A stretch of DNA of 64,000 bases from Streptomyces sp. NBC_00237 (GTDB lineage Bacteria > Actinomycetota > Actinomycetes > Streptomycetales > Streptomycetaceae), in the NCBI RefSeq assembly GCF_026342435.1, contig NZ_JAPEMT010000002.1, positions 2,046,001 to 2,110,000 of the forward strand, in the 5' to 3' direction. Below, in pieces: positions 1 through 8,381 of the stretch; within the stretch, counting starts at the first letter, position 1, and each line of letters opens with the position of its first letter. Below the pieces are notes generated by a model, which saw only the letters and a program-made list of their open reading frames with translations, was not told the DNA's origin and did no database searches. A program made the translations under genes and the position numbers.

Positions 1-671
1 CCCCGTACCCAGGCCGCCAGCGGGCCCTGTTCCACCCAGTCCAGCTCCGCGCGCAGCGCGTCGCGCCAGCCCGACCACTCCACCGTCTGCGTGTCCGTGC
101 CGACCCTGGCGACCGCCCGCAGCCGGTCCGCGCTCTCCCCCGGTGTCAGGCCGACGGGCAGCGCCAGTCCCGCCCGGTGGAGTACGGCGATCAGCCCGAG
201 CAGCCTCGCTCGCGCGTCCGCGTCGTCGTCGGGCCCGGTCAGCGCCTCCAGGCTTTCCATGTCGTGTACGGGGTCGAGCCCGAGCCGCACCGCGAAGGTC
301 CGCATCGCCTCGTCCTCGCCCAGCGGGGTGCCGTCGGCCAGCCACTCGTAGCCCACCGTCCGCCGGAACCCGGAGGCGAGCGTGTATCCGGCCCGGTCCG
401 GGTCCCACCACAGGGCCAGCACCGGCCAGTTGGTGCCGATGGCGAGGGCTGACGCCCAGCCCGCGAGGACCCGGTCGACGGGCTCGTACGCGTCCCCCGT
501 GGCCAGCCACGGCTTGCCCTCGGGGACCACGACGCTCCAGCCGTCCCCGGCGGGGGCGAGCAGGACGCGTTCCCGCAGCAGCGGGAGCGCGGGGCGTACG
601 TCGGCGACCGGGGCCCGGCAGAGGAGCAGGGCCCCGGTGGCGTGCACGGACGGGGAATCGGGGTGAGACAT
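1..671 (-). CDS. hypothetical protein, 3' end beyond window
   Basis: The frame is open from an ATG at 671 (begins MSHPDSPSVHATGALLLCRA) to the left edge, so at least 223 residues are visible and the C-terminus is missing. Codons are strongly G/C-ending throughout, which supports real coding. The protein looks soluble and rich in Ala, Leu and Trp, with repeated acidic patches. I see no signal peptide, membrane segment or catalytic motif. It is divergent from the DUF4097/PadR pair, with about 180 bp between the two starts. I do not recognise the family. Confidence 0.75.
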   Translation of the reverse strand, partial: MSHPDSPSVHATGALLLCRAPVADVRPALPLLRERVLLAPAGDGWSVVVPEGKPWLATGDAYEPVDRVLAGWASALAIGTNWPVLALWWDPDRAGYTLASGFRRTVGYEWLADGTPLGEDEAMRTFAVRLGLDPVHDMESLEALTGPDDDADARARLLGLIAVLHRAGLALPVGLTPGESADRLRAVARVGTDTQTVEWSGWRDALRAELDWVEQGPLAAWVR

Positions 672-729
672 ATGGCCCACGCTAGGTTAAATCACTCTTT
701 CTCACCTCCCGCACCCTCCCGCCCTTATG

Positions 730-780
730 TTGACTTCACCCAACCGCGATATATCGTGTTGAAGAGAAGACGCGATATGT
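730..780 (+). promoter_or_regulatory. candidate promoter with PadR-type operator
   Basis: A TTGACT at 730-735 is followed after 16 bp by TATCGT (752-757), an acceptable -35/-10 pair for the downstream DUF4097-padR genes. The -10 lies in a perfect 10-bp palindrome, CGATATATCG (747-756). The octamer CGCGATAT occurs at 745-752 and again at 771-778, 26 bp later. PadR regulators commonly repress their own operons through AT-centred dyads, so this is a plausible autoregulatory site. Its function is inferred from position and symmetry only. Confidence 0.45.
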
Positions 781-854
781 TGCGTCGCACGATCACCGTG
801 CGGCAGCGGCCTGACCCGCGCAGCCCGAGCCCGCCCTCGACCGGGGAGATCGCC

Positions 855-1802
855 ATGACCGAGTGGTCCGTCACCGAACCGCAGAAACTCACCTTCGACG
901 AGCCCGTCGACACCCTCAGCGTCCGGATCGTCAACGGCACCGTGAACGTCGTGGGCACGGAGGACGCGTCCGCCGGCGCCCGCCTTGAGGTGACCGAGAT
1001 CGACGGTCCACCCCTGGTGGTCACCCTCGAAGGCGGCACGCTGACCGTCACGTACGAGGACCTGCCCTGGAAGAGCGGGAAGGGCTTCCTGAGCTTCCTG
1101 GACCGGCAGAGCTGGCACCGCACGGCGGCGGTCACGCTCGCCGTACCGGCCGCCGCGAAGGTGAGCGTGGGCGTGGTCGGGGCGAGCGCGGTGGTCTCCG
1201 GCATCCGGGGCCGCACCGACGTACGCGGAGTCACCGGCGACACGACGCTGGTCGGCCTGACCGGCAAGGTCAACGCCGATACGGTCTCCGGCAACCTGGA
1301 GGCCCACTCCCTCACCGGCGACCTGCACTTCAAGTCGGTCTCGGGCGACCTGACGATGGTCGACGGGGCCGGTTCGTCCGTACGGGCGGAGTCGGTGGGC
1401 GGCGCGATGGTCATCGACGTCGACCCGGCGCGCAACGGCCCCGCCGACATCGCCCTGACGACGGTCTCCGGCGAGGTGGCGATCCGCCTTCCGCACCCGG
1501 CGGACGCGAAGGTCGAGGCGAACACGACGAGCGGACAGGTCTCCAGCGCCTTCGAGGACCTGCGGATCTCCGGGCAGTGGGCGCAGAAGAAGATCACGGG
1601 CACGCTGGGCACGGGCGCGGGCAAACTCCGCGCGACGACCGTGTCCGGCTCGATCGCCCTGCTGCGCCGCCCGCCGACGGACGACCTGCCGGTGGACGAC
1701 CTGCCGGTGGACGACGCCCCGACGGGCGACGCTCCGCTGGGTGGCGCCCCGAAGGACACCCCCTCCGCCCCCTCCGACTCGCCCTCCGGAAAGGTCCTCT
1801 GA
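855..1802 (+). CDS. DUF4097-family beta-helix-like protein
   Basis: This is a 315-residue protein. ATG at 855 is chosen because GGGGAG lies just upstream at 843-848; frame open further upstream lacks coding character. The core (about residues 20-270) has repeated short beta units of the type VSGNLEAHSLTGDLHFKSVSG, typical of DUF4097/DUF4098 adhesin-like proteins, which are usually encoded beside PadR or other regulators. The C-terminal 50 residues are a low-complexity tail with DDLPVDD repeats and many Asp, Pro and Ser. There is no clear signal peptide or membrane segment. It ends one base before the padR start, so the two are probably co-transcribed. The molecular role of the family is not established. 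Confidence 0.85.
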   Translation: MTEWSVTEPQKLTFDEPVDTLSVRIVNGTVNVVGTEDASAGARLEVTEIDGPPLVVTLEGGTLTVTYEDLPWKSGKGFLSFLDRQSWHRTAAVTLAVPAAAKVSVGVVGASAVVSGIRGRTDVRGVTGDTTLVGLTGKVNADTVSGNLEAHSLTGDLHFKSVSGDLTMVDGAGSSVRAESVGGAMVIDVDPARNGPADIALTTVSGEVAIRLPHPADAKVEANTTSGQVSSAFEDLRISGQWAQKKITGTLGTGAGKLRATTVSGSIALLRRPPTDDLPVDDLPVDDAPTGDAPLGGAPKDTPSAPSDSPSGKVL

Positions 1803-1803
1803 C

Positions 1804-2874
1804 ATGCCTCCCGTCTTCGCCCACGGCCGCCTCCGCCTCTACCTCCTCAAGCTGCTGGACGAGGCACCGCGCCACGGCTACGAGGTCATCCGCCTGCTCG
1901 AAGAGCGCTTCGAGGGCCTGTACGCACCCTCGGCGGGCACCGTCTACCCCCGCCTCGCCAAGCTGGAGGCCGAGGGCCTGGTCACGCACGCCACCGAGGG
2001 GGGCCGCAAGGTCTACTCGATCACCGACGCGGGCCGCGCCGAACTGGCCGACCGGGGCGGCGAGTTGGCGGACCTCGAAATGGAGATCCGCGAGTCGGTC
2101 TCCGAGCTGGCCGCCGAGATCCGCGACGACGTACGGAGCGCTGCGGGCGACCTGCGCCGCGAGATGAAGGCCCAGGCGGCGGCCTCGGGCACGTCCGCCA
2201 AGGAGTCCCCGGGCGACGGGGGCGGCGGCGCCCCCTGGGGCGACAAGGAAGCCTGGCGCCTGGCCAAGGAGGAGATGCGCAAGGCCCGCCACGAGTGGAA
2301 GGAGCAGGCCCGCCGCGCCAAGGACGAGAGCCGCCGCGCCCGCCAGGACGCGCAGGACGCCCGCCGCCAGGCCAAGGAGACCACCGACCGCGCCCGCGAG
2401 CAGATGCAGCAGGCGGCCCGCCGGGTCGAGGAGCAGGTCCGCGAGCACGTGGCGAAGGGCGACTGGCCCTCCGCCGTACGGGACGGACTCGCGGAGATCG
2501 AGAAGGAGTTCAGCCGTGCCTGGGGCAAGGACTTCGGCCGCTTCGGCAAGGGCCACGAGGCCCCGAAGGACACCCCGGACATCACGCTGGAGCGCGCCGA
2601 CAAGCCCGCCCCGTCCTCCGGGAACGTCTGGGAGGACGCCGTACGCGACGACACTCCCCCGCAGTCCGCCCTGCCCGACTGGGCCGTGGAGGACACGAAG
2701 CCCGGCTCGGACCCGGCCCGCGACCTGGACCGCCTCCTGGACCGCTTCCGCGACGGCGTCCGCGACGCGGCCCGCGACCACGGGGTGTCTCCGTCCCAAC
2801 TGACCGAGGCCCGCGCCCGGTTGGCCGCGGCGGCGGCGCACATCGACAGCCTGCTGCGCGGCCCGCGGAAGTAG
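1804..2874 (+). CDS. PadR-family regulator with long coiled-coil extension
   Basis: This is a 356-residue protein. Residues 1-85 form a PadR winged helix (LKLLDEAPRHGYEVIRLLEE, then GTVYPRLAKLEAEGLV and GGRKVYSITDAGRAEL). Residues about 85-225 are a highly charged, Arg/Lys/Glu/Ala-rich helix that should form a long coiled coil. The rest is acidic and Pro-rich, with a final helical segment ending SLLRGPRK. Typical PadR proteins have 100-180 residues, so this is about twice the usual length. The helix may mediate oligomerisation or contact with the DUF4097 partner; this is inference. It probably represses its own operon through the palindromes near 745-778. A strong terminator follows. Confidence 0.88.
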   Translation: MPPVFAHGRLRLYLLKLLDEAPRHGYEVIRLLEERFEGLYAPSAGTVYPRLAKLEAEGLVTHATEGGRKVYSITDAGRAELADRGGELADLEMEIRESVSELAAEIRDDVRSAAGDLRREMKAQAAASGTSAKESPGDGGGGAPWGDKEAWRLAKEEMRKARHEWKEQARRAKDESRRARQDAQDARRQAKETTDRAREQMQQAARRVEEQVREHVAKGDWPSAVRDGLAEIEKEFSRAWGKDFGRFGKGHEAPKDTPDITLERADKPAPSSGNVWEDAVRDDTPPQSALPDWAVEDTKPGSDPARDLDRLLDRFRDGVRDAARDHGVSPSQLTEARARLAAAAAHIDSLLRGPRK

Positions 2875-2927
2875 CGGCCGGAGCACGGCCCGCGAACACG
2901 GTTCGCACCGCCGCGAAGGAGCAGGCC

Positions 2928-2971
2928 CCGAGGAGGAGGACACCTTGCGGGGAAGGTGTCCTCCTCCTCGG
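2928..2971. terminator. 19-bp perfect hairpin, bidirectional terminator
   Basis: The arms 2928-2946 and 2953-2971 are perfectly complementary (19 bp) with a 6-nt loop. The hairpin lies between the convergent padR gene (end 2874) and the hypothetical gene ending at 3032, so it can serve both. Confidence 0.85.
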
Positions 2972-3031
2972 TCGCGCGCGGCAGCTTCGGCGGCAAGGCC
3001 GCGCCCGCCGCCTGCTCGTCCGTCGGGGGCG

Positions 3032-3607
3032 CTAGGTGCACTGCCAGAGGAAGCGCCCCTCGTCCCCCTCCGGCGACAGGAACGCGTACCCGATCCCCGC
3101 GTCCCCGAAGTTCACGTGCACGGGCATGGCCGTCGAGTCGAGCTGGGCCAGGAGCTCCCACGGCGCGCCCTCCTCCGCGCCCGGCGTCTCCTCCCCCTGG
3201 AGCCACAGCGGCTCGACGCCCGGGCCGCCCAGGAACTGCCAGGACTCCCCGTCCTCGTCCGGCTTCCCCGGCACCGCGAGGTGGTCCTCACCGAGGGTCG
3301 GGCCCTCGGCCAGCTCCCGTACACCCACCACGAAATCCGGCACCCGTCCGCCGGGCTGCACGATGACCGCGTTCTCCCCGCCGTCCGGGACGAACGTCCC
3401 CTGCGCGCCCTCGGACATGAAGACGTACGCGAGTTTCCCGCCCCGCACCTCGAACTGGCCGATGAACTCCATCGGCTCGCCCGACTCCGCCGACAGCGGC
3501 CACTGCGCGCCCTCCAGCCAGACCGGCCGGCCGCCGACCTTGGTGACCGGCTCCGTCACCGCCCGCCCCGCAGGCACGAACTCCACCGGCACAGGACCAG
3601 CCACCAC
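3032..3607 (-). CDS. hypothetical protein, DUF1963-like
   Basis: This is a 191-residue cytoplasmic protein starting MVAGPVPVEFVPAGRA. It contains motifs such as GGRPVWLEGAQWP, EFIGQF and GYAFLSPEGDEGRFLWQ, which resemble DUF1963/YwqG-type proteins (a fold of unknown function often annotated as a suppressor-type domain). It is acidic, with no signal peptide. It lies on the minus strand between two hairpins and is not obviously in an operon with the glycosidase upstream. The family assignment is tentative. Confidence 0.75.
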   Translation of the reverse strand: MVAGPVPVEFVPAGRAVTEPVTKVGGRPVWLEGAQWPLSAESGEPMEFIGQFEVRGGKLAYVFMSEGAQGTFVPDGGENAVIVQPGGRVPDFVVGVRELAEGPTLGEDHLAVPGKPDEDGESWQFLGGPGVEPLWLQGEETPGAEEGAPWELLAQLDSTAMPVHVNFGDAGIGYAFLSPEGDEGRFLWQCT

Positions 3608-3700
3608 TAACCTCCCGCAGACAGACGAACGTTGCCGAAGACCCTAGACCCCCGGCCCGGCAACGCCCGCCCATCCGCCACGAAGCGCCACTTCGCGCTC

Positions 3701-5116
3701 CTAGCGCTTCTGCACCACCACCGTGACCCTCTTCCCCGGCACTCCGTACACCCGCACCCTTTCCGTCCGTCCCGCCGAAACCTCCCGCGTCCCGGTCCAC
3801 CCCCAGCCCGTGACCCGTACCCGCCAGCCCTTCGCACTCGGCGGAACCGAGACGACCGTCTCCACACCGCCGCGTCGGCTTCCCTCGTACGTGAGGGAGT
3901 AGGAGCCACCCGCGTACGTCTCGCCGCGCACCCGTCCCGTCACGGCTGCCGCATAGGGAGCGGAGGTCTGCTGTTTGTGGCCCCGGAGCTTCCCGGCCCC
4001 GTCCACCGCGCAGTACCCGCCCCCGTAGCACCACACATAGCCCGCCCAGCCGGAGCTGTACCGGGCGAAGGAGGCGAGGGCGTCGCGGTAGAAGGTGCCC
4101 ATGTTCGGGCCGTCGTTGTTCAGCGGGCCCCACTCGCCGACCACCACCGGCACCCCGTACTGCTTCGGGTACTGCGTGACGGCGGCCTCGTAGCGTTCGA
4201 TCCAGCCCTCGGTCGGGTCGTAGTCGGCGCCCGCCTCCATCGCGGTGTTGTAGAAGTGCGGCGCGTACACGACCTTCCGCTTCGGGTCCTTGATCCGGCC
4301 GAGGCCGGTGGGCACGCCCTCGCCGACGATGGGGGTGGGCTCGACGAAGAGCCACTTCTTCGCGTCCACCGAACGGACCGCCGCCGCGAGGCGGTTGTGC
4401 ATCGGCGTGACCTGGTCGCGCTCGATCCGGCGGGCGGCCGTCGGCAGGTCCTCGCCCTCCTTCAGCTCGCCCATGGGCTCGTTGAGGAAGTCGTAGCCGA
4501 AGACGGCAGGATGGTCGCCGTACCGGTCGGCGAGGAGTCTCCAGACTGCCGCCTGCGCCTTCTGGAGGTCCTTGTCCTCGTAGAGGTGCGTGAAGGCGCG
4601 CTGCACGGCGGGCTGGAAGTACTCGGAGAACCAGTCGTCCGGGTTCGGCGTGAAGGGGAGGCCGTCGGTGCGGGTCGCCCATTCGGGGATGCCCCGGTGG
4701 CCGAAGGCGGGGCCGAAGACGTCCTGGTGGCCGTCGAGGAGGACCTTGACGCCGTACCTGTGGGCCCAGTCGAGGACGCGGTCGATCTTGCGCAGGTACG
4801 TCGAACTGTACTGGCCGCGCTTGGCCTCCAGGTCGTCCCAGAAGACCAGCAGGCGGGCGAAGTTGAAGCCCTGCGCGCTCATGTCGCGGAAGTGCTTCTC
4901 AGTGATCGCGGACAGTGCGTCGTCACCGCGGTTGGTCTTGTCCTCGACGTTCCAGCCGCGCAGGGTGAGGGTGCGACCCTGCTCGTCGGTGAGCTTCGGG
5001 ATCGCGGGGACGGGCTTCTCCACGGCGTACGCGGCAGGGGCGACCAGTCCCCCGCCGCTCAGCAGCACCGCGCAGCTCACACCGACGACTACAGACTTTC
5101 CGTACGTGCTGCGCAT
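3701..5116 (-). CDS. secreted GH5 glycoside hydrolase (endoglycosylceramidase-like)
   Basis: This is a 471-residue precursor. The ATG at 5116 is chosen because GAGGAG lies just upstream and because it gives an immediate signal peptide (MRSTYGKS, hydrophobic core, cut near PAAYA). The GH5 barrel carries the acid/base Glu in DFLNEPMGE and the nucleophile Glu in VVVGEWGPL. The set LRGWNVEDK, GFNFARLLVFWDDLE and LLDGHQDVFG fits the endoglycosylceramidase branch of GH5. A short C-terminal beta domain ending VVVQKR follows. It should act outside the cell on glycolipid or glucan substrates; the exact substrate cannot be read from sequence. It appears monocistronic. Confidence 0.88.
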   Translation of the reverse strand: MRSTYGKSVVVGVSCAVLLSGGGLVAPAAYAVEKPVPAIPKLTDEQGRTLTLRGWNVEDKTNRGDDALSAITEKHFRDMSAQGFNFARLLVFWDDLEAKRGQYSSTYLRKIDRVLDWAHRYGVKVLLDGHQDVFGPAFGHRGIPEWATRTDGLPFTPNPDDWFSEYFQPAVQRAFTHLYEDKDLQKAQAAVWRLLADRYGDHPAVFGYDFLNEPMGELKEGEDLPTAARRIERDQVTPMHNRLAAAVRSVDAKKWLFVEPTPIVGEGVPTGLGRIKDPKRKVVYAPHFYNTAMEAGADYDPTEGWIERYEAAVTQYPKQYGVPVVVGEWGPLNNDGPNMGTFYRDALASFARYSSGWAGYVWCYGGGYCAVDGAGKLRGHKQQTSAPYAAAVTGRVRGETYAGGSYSLTYEGSRRGGVETVVSVPPSAKGWRVRVTGWGWTGTREVSAGRTERVRVYGVPGKRVTVVVQKR

Positions 5117-5186
5117 GGGGGCACTCCTCGGCCGTCCGGCATCGCAAGTCAGGTGCCGGTGATCCAAACAGCGCCCCCACCGACTC

Positions 5187-6152
5187 TCAAGACCCGGTGA
5201 GCACAATCTTCCCGAAGAATTCGCCGCCCGCCAGCCGCTCGAAGCCCTCGCGGGCCCGGTCCAGCGGCAGCACCTGGTCGATGACGGGGCGCACCCCGGT
5301 CGCCGCGCAGAAGTTGAGCAGGTCTTCGAGCTCGTCCTTGGAGCCCATCGTCGAGCCGACGACCTTCAGCTCCAGGAAGAAGATCCGGTTCAGCTCGGCG
5401 GAGGACGGGCTCTGTCCGCTCGTCGCGCCCGAGATCACCAAGGTCCCGCCGGGGCGGAGGGACTTGACCGAGTGCGACCAGGTCGCCGCGCCCACCGTCT
5501 CGATCACCGCGTCCACCCGCTGCGGCAGCCGCGCGCCCGCCTCGAAGGCGTCCACGGCCCCCAGTTCCACGGCCCGCTTCCGCTTGGCCTCGTCGCGGCT
5601 CGTGGCGTACATCCGCAGCCCGGCGGCCTTGCCGAGGACGATCGCCGCCGTGGCGACACCGCCGCCCGCGCCCTGTACGAGGACCGAATCCCCGGGCCGT
5701 ACGCCCGCGTTGGTGAACAGCATCCGGTACGCGGTCAGCCACGCCGTCGGCAGGCAGGCCGCCTCCTCGAAGCTGATGCCCTTCGGCTTGGGCAGGACGT
5801 TCCAGACGGGCACGGTGACGCGTTCGGCGAAGGTGCCCTGGTACTTCTCGGTGAGGATCGACCGCTTCTCGTACGGGCCGACGCCGTGCCCGGTCTCCCC
5901 GATCACGGAGTGCAGGACGACCTCGTTGCCGTCCGCGTCGATCCCCGCCGCGTCGCAGCCGAGGATCATCGGCAGGGCCTCTTCGGTGATGCCCACGCCG
6001 CGCAGCGACCACAGGTCGTGGTGGTTGAGCGATGCGGCCTTCACGGTCACGGTGGTCCACCCGGGCCGTACTTCGGGCTCCGGGCGCTCCCCCAGCTCAA
6101 GGCCGTTCAGCGGCTGGTCACGGTCGATGCGGGCTGCGTATGCGGCGAACAT
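5187..6152 (-). CDS. zinc-type alcohol dehydrogenase / quinone oxidoreductase
   Basis: This is a 321-residue MDR-superfamily protein. The GroES-like N-terminus includes SLNHHDLWSLRGVG and ILGCDAAG. The NAD(P)-binding part has VLVQGAGGGVATAAI (Rossmann glycine motif) and VVGSTMGSKDEL. The usual structural-zinc cysteine cluster is absent, so this is probably a zinc-independent NADPH quinone reductase or similar oxidoreductase. The start MFAAYAARIDRD gives a normal family length. It is a single gene between the GH5 gene and the malic enzyme. Confidence 0.88.
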   Translation of the reverse strand: MFAAYAARIDRDQPLNGLELGERPEPEVRPGWTTVTVKAASLNHHDLWSLRGVGITEEALPMILGCDAAGIDADGNEVVLHSVIGETGHGVGPYEKRSILTEKYQGTFAERVTVPVWNVLPKPKGISFEEAACLPTAWLTAYRMLFTNAGVRPGDSVLVQGAGGGVATAAIVLGKAAGLRMYATSRDEAKRKRAVELGAVDAFEAGARLPQRVDAVIETVGAATWSHSVKSLRPGGTLVISGATSGQSPSSAELNRIFFLELKVVGSTMGSKDELEDLLNFCAATGVRPVIDQVLPLDRAREGFERLAGGEFFGKIVLTGS

Positions 6153-6251
6153 GACCCGACGATAGGCCGGATGCGGGGCGCGGCGGAACCGCTGAAGGGT
6201 GTGACCCGTACGACCCGTGCCGCGTCGCCCCTCCCCCGCGTCCGGCCGTGC

Positions 6252-6422
6252 TCAGACCACCGTCGTCTGCCGGCCCCGGGTGATCTGGGCCCGTACGTCG
6301 CCCCCGCCCGCCGCCAGCAGCTCCACCAGCGCCGCCCCGTCCGCCGGACGCGCCGTCGGCGCGGACAGGGAGTACAGGCGCGCGATCAGCGCGCCCGGCG
6401 AGCCAAGTGCCGTACCGCACAA
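6252..6422 (-). pseudogene. short coding remnant or unannotated small ORF
   Basis: Reading the minus strand to a TGA at 6252 gives a frame with typical Streptomyces codon use over about 45 codons (for example TARPADGAALVELLAAGGGD, ending RGRQTTVV). No ATG or GTG start lies in frame before the malic enzyme terminator hairpin; the only candidate is a TTG at 6422 without a ribosome binding site. This looks like the tail of a gene whose 5' part has been lost. A genuine TTG-started peptide of about 56 residues is the alternative. Confidence 0.35.
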
Positions 6423-6434
6423 GCCAATACGGGC

Positions 6435-6470
6435 CGCGCCCGTGCCCCCCGCACCGGGGGCACGGGCGCG
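6435..6470 (-). terminator. malic enzyme terminator hairpin
   Basis: Two 15-base arms (6435-6449 and 6456-6470) pair perfectly around a 6-nt loop just after the malic enzyme stop. There is no T-run, as is common in Streptomyces. Confidence 0.75.
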
Positions 6471-6502
6471 ACCCGTACACGTACAGCCACAGCGGCGAGC
6501 GA

Positions 6503-7708
6503 CTAGCGGCGCGCCACGCCCTCGGCGCGGGCGGCAGCCGCGACGGCGGCCGTGACCGCCGGGGCGACGCGCTCGTCGAACGGGGACGGGATGACGTAGT
6601 CGGCGGCGAGCCTGTCGCCCACGACGTCGGCCAGCGCGTTCGCGGCGGCGATCTTCATTCCCTCGGTGATCGTCGTCGCACGCACCTGGAGGGCGCCCGC
6701 GAAGATGCCCGGGAAGGCGAGGACGTTGTTGATCTGGTTCGGGTAGTCCGAGCGGCCCGTGGCCACGACCGCCGCGTACTTGTGGGCGATGTCGGGGTGG
6801 ACCTCGGGGTTCGGGTTGGCCATGGCGAACACGAACGCGCCGGGGGCCATGGAGGCGACCGCGGGCTCCGGGACCGTACCGCCGGAGACGCCGATGAAGA
6901 CGTCCGCACCGGCGAGGGCCGACTCCAGGGAGCCGGACAGGCCCGCCTTGTTCGTCAGCTCGGCCAGCGCGCGCTTGACCGGGGTGAGGTCCTCACGGTC
7001 GCGGCTCACGATGCCCTTGCGGTCGGCGACGGCGACGTCGCCGAGACCGGCTTCGAGCAGGAACTTGGCGATGGCGATACCGGCCGCGCCCGCGCCGGAG
7101 ATGACGGCGCGCAGGTCGCCGATCTCACGGCCGGTGAGGCGGGCGGCATTGCGCAGGGCGGCCAGCGTCACGACGGCCGTGCCGTGCTGGTCGTCGTGGA
7201 AGACCGGGATGTCGAGGGCTTCCTTGAGCCGGTCCTCGATCTCGAAGCAGCGCGGGGCTGAGATGTCTTCGAGGTTGACCCCGCCGAAGGACGGGGCGAG
7301 GCGGACGACGGTCTCCACGATCTCGTCGACGCTGGTGGTCGCCAGCGCGATCGGGACGGCGTCGACGCCGCCGAACTGCTTGAAGAGGATGGCCTTCCCC
7401 TCCATGACCGGGAGGGACGCCTCCGGGCCGATGTCGCCGAGTCCGAGGACCGCCGTGCCGTCGGTGACGACCGCGACGACGTTCGACTTCCAGGTGTAGT
7501 CGTTGACCAGGTCCGGCTGCTCGGCGATGGCGGTGCACACCTTGGCGACACCGGGCGTGTAAGCGAGGGACAGGTCGTCCTTGTCGCGCACGGGGACGGT
7601 GGCCTGGATGGCCATCTTTCCGCCCCGGTGGAGCGCGAAAGCCGGGTCGAAGGGCTCATCCAGCCCTGCGCCCGCGCCGGTCTCGGGATTGACGATCTCC
7701 GCTGCCAT
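6503..7708 (-). CDS. malic enzyme (malate oxidoreductase, decarboxylating)
   Basis: This 401-residue enzyme converts L-malate to pyruvate and CO2 with reduction of NAD(P). Visible motifs are the catalytic Tyr in LAYTPGVA (near residue 50), the catalytic Lys in VMEGKAILF (about 105), metal-binding residues in NLEDISAPRCF and HDDQHGT (about 147-177), and the Rossmann GAGAAG (205-210). The length fits the short bacterial form without a phosphotransacetylase domain. ATG at 7708 (MAAEIVNPETGAG) is preferred over upstream in-frame starts, which lie in non-coding-looking sequence. The cofactor preference is not certain from sequence. In Streptomyces such enzymes supply pyruvate or NADPH for lipid and antibiotic synthesis. 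Confidence 0.93.
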   Translation of the reverse strand: MAAEIVNPETGAGAGLDEPFDPAFALHRGGKMAIQATVPVRDKDDLSLAYTPGVAKVCTAIAEQPDLVNDYTWKSNVVAVVTDGTAVLGLGDIGPEASLPVMEGKAILFKQFGGVDAVPIALATTSVDEIVETVVRLAPSFGGVNLEDISAPRCFEIEDRLKEALDIPVFHDDQHGTAVVTLAALRNAARLTGREIGDLRAVISGAGAAGIAIAKFLLEAGLGDVAVADRKGIVSRDREDLTPVKRALAELTNKAGLSGSLESALAGADVFIGVSGGTVPEPAVASMAPGAFVFAMANPNPEVHPDIAHKYAAVVATGRSDYPNQINNVLAFPGIFAGALQVRATTITEGMKIAAANALADVVGDRLAADYVIPSPFDERVAPAVTAAVAAAARAEGVARR

Positions 7709-8381
7709 TGTCTTGTGACCCCTTAAGTCTTCATCAGTTGAGGGTGGCCACTCCCGGTTGAGGAGGGGTGGGTGGGTCCGCGTCCGCGCCCTGGACTGGA
7801 CGGCTTCGACCGTCCCGCCAGGGGGAGGTGCGAACGCGCGGGCGCGCCGCACACGCGCCCTGGGCCCCGGATGAGGGGTGTTAAACGTCCTTCTTACCGG
7901 ACCGGACGCGTCGACGACGAGTCCGATTCCGGGTCGGAGGTCCCTCGGTGACGGAATGCGACCGTCGGGCGAGGGGATGTGGGATGACTCATGGGGCCAT
8001 GTCGGACAAGTTCCGTGGAAGTCCAGGACATGTCCCGTTCTGCGTCTTCTTTTGTGTCCGCATCGCGAGACTTGCCGGAGTTTCTCCGGTCGTACGGTCG
8101 CTGCCCCGCAGAAGGTCCGGCCTTGTTGTACCGACCTGTTGGGGTTCGGGGATCACCCGTTATCTGATTTTGACATGACCGGCCCCCTTCATGACGGGGT
8201 CCGAATGGCAAGATGCCGACATCACACCTGGTCGCGTCCGGTCGTGCCACCCGGAGCCGCGTGCTCGCCCCCTCGCGACCTGCCCGAAACGTCCGAGCAA
8301 CCGCCCGAATCGTCCGGGCAACCGGTGCCCGAGAAAGATCCGGGCACCCGCACGCTCACCCTCGTCTGCCGGAGGACCCCC
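7709..8381. other. 673-bp divergent intergenic region
   Basis: This gap lies between the malic enzyme and the importer operon. It contains no convincing gene. Notable short elements are a perfect palindrome GGACATGTCC near 8028 and a TTGACA at 8170-8175 without a matched -10. It must hold promoters for both flanking units, but I cannot define them. The two short open frames here lack Streptomyces codon bias. Confidence 0.5.

Noticed and set aside
3632..5200. Plus-strand open frame over the GH5 gene
   Set aside because: The minus-strand frame has a signal peptide, both catalytic Glu motifs and a ribosome site; the plus frame has no recognisable domain.
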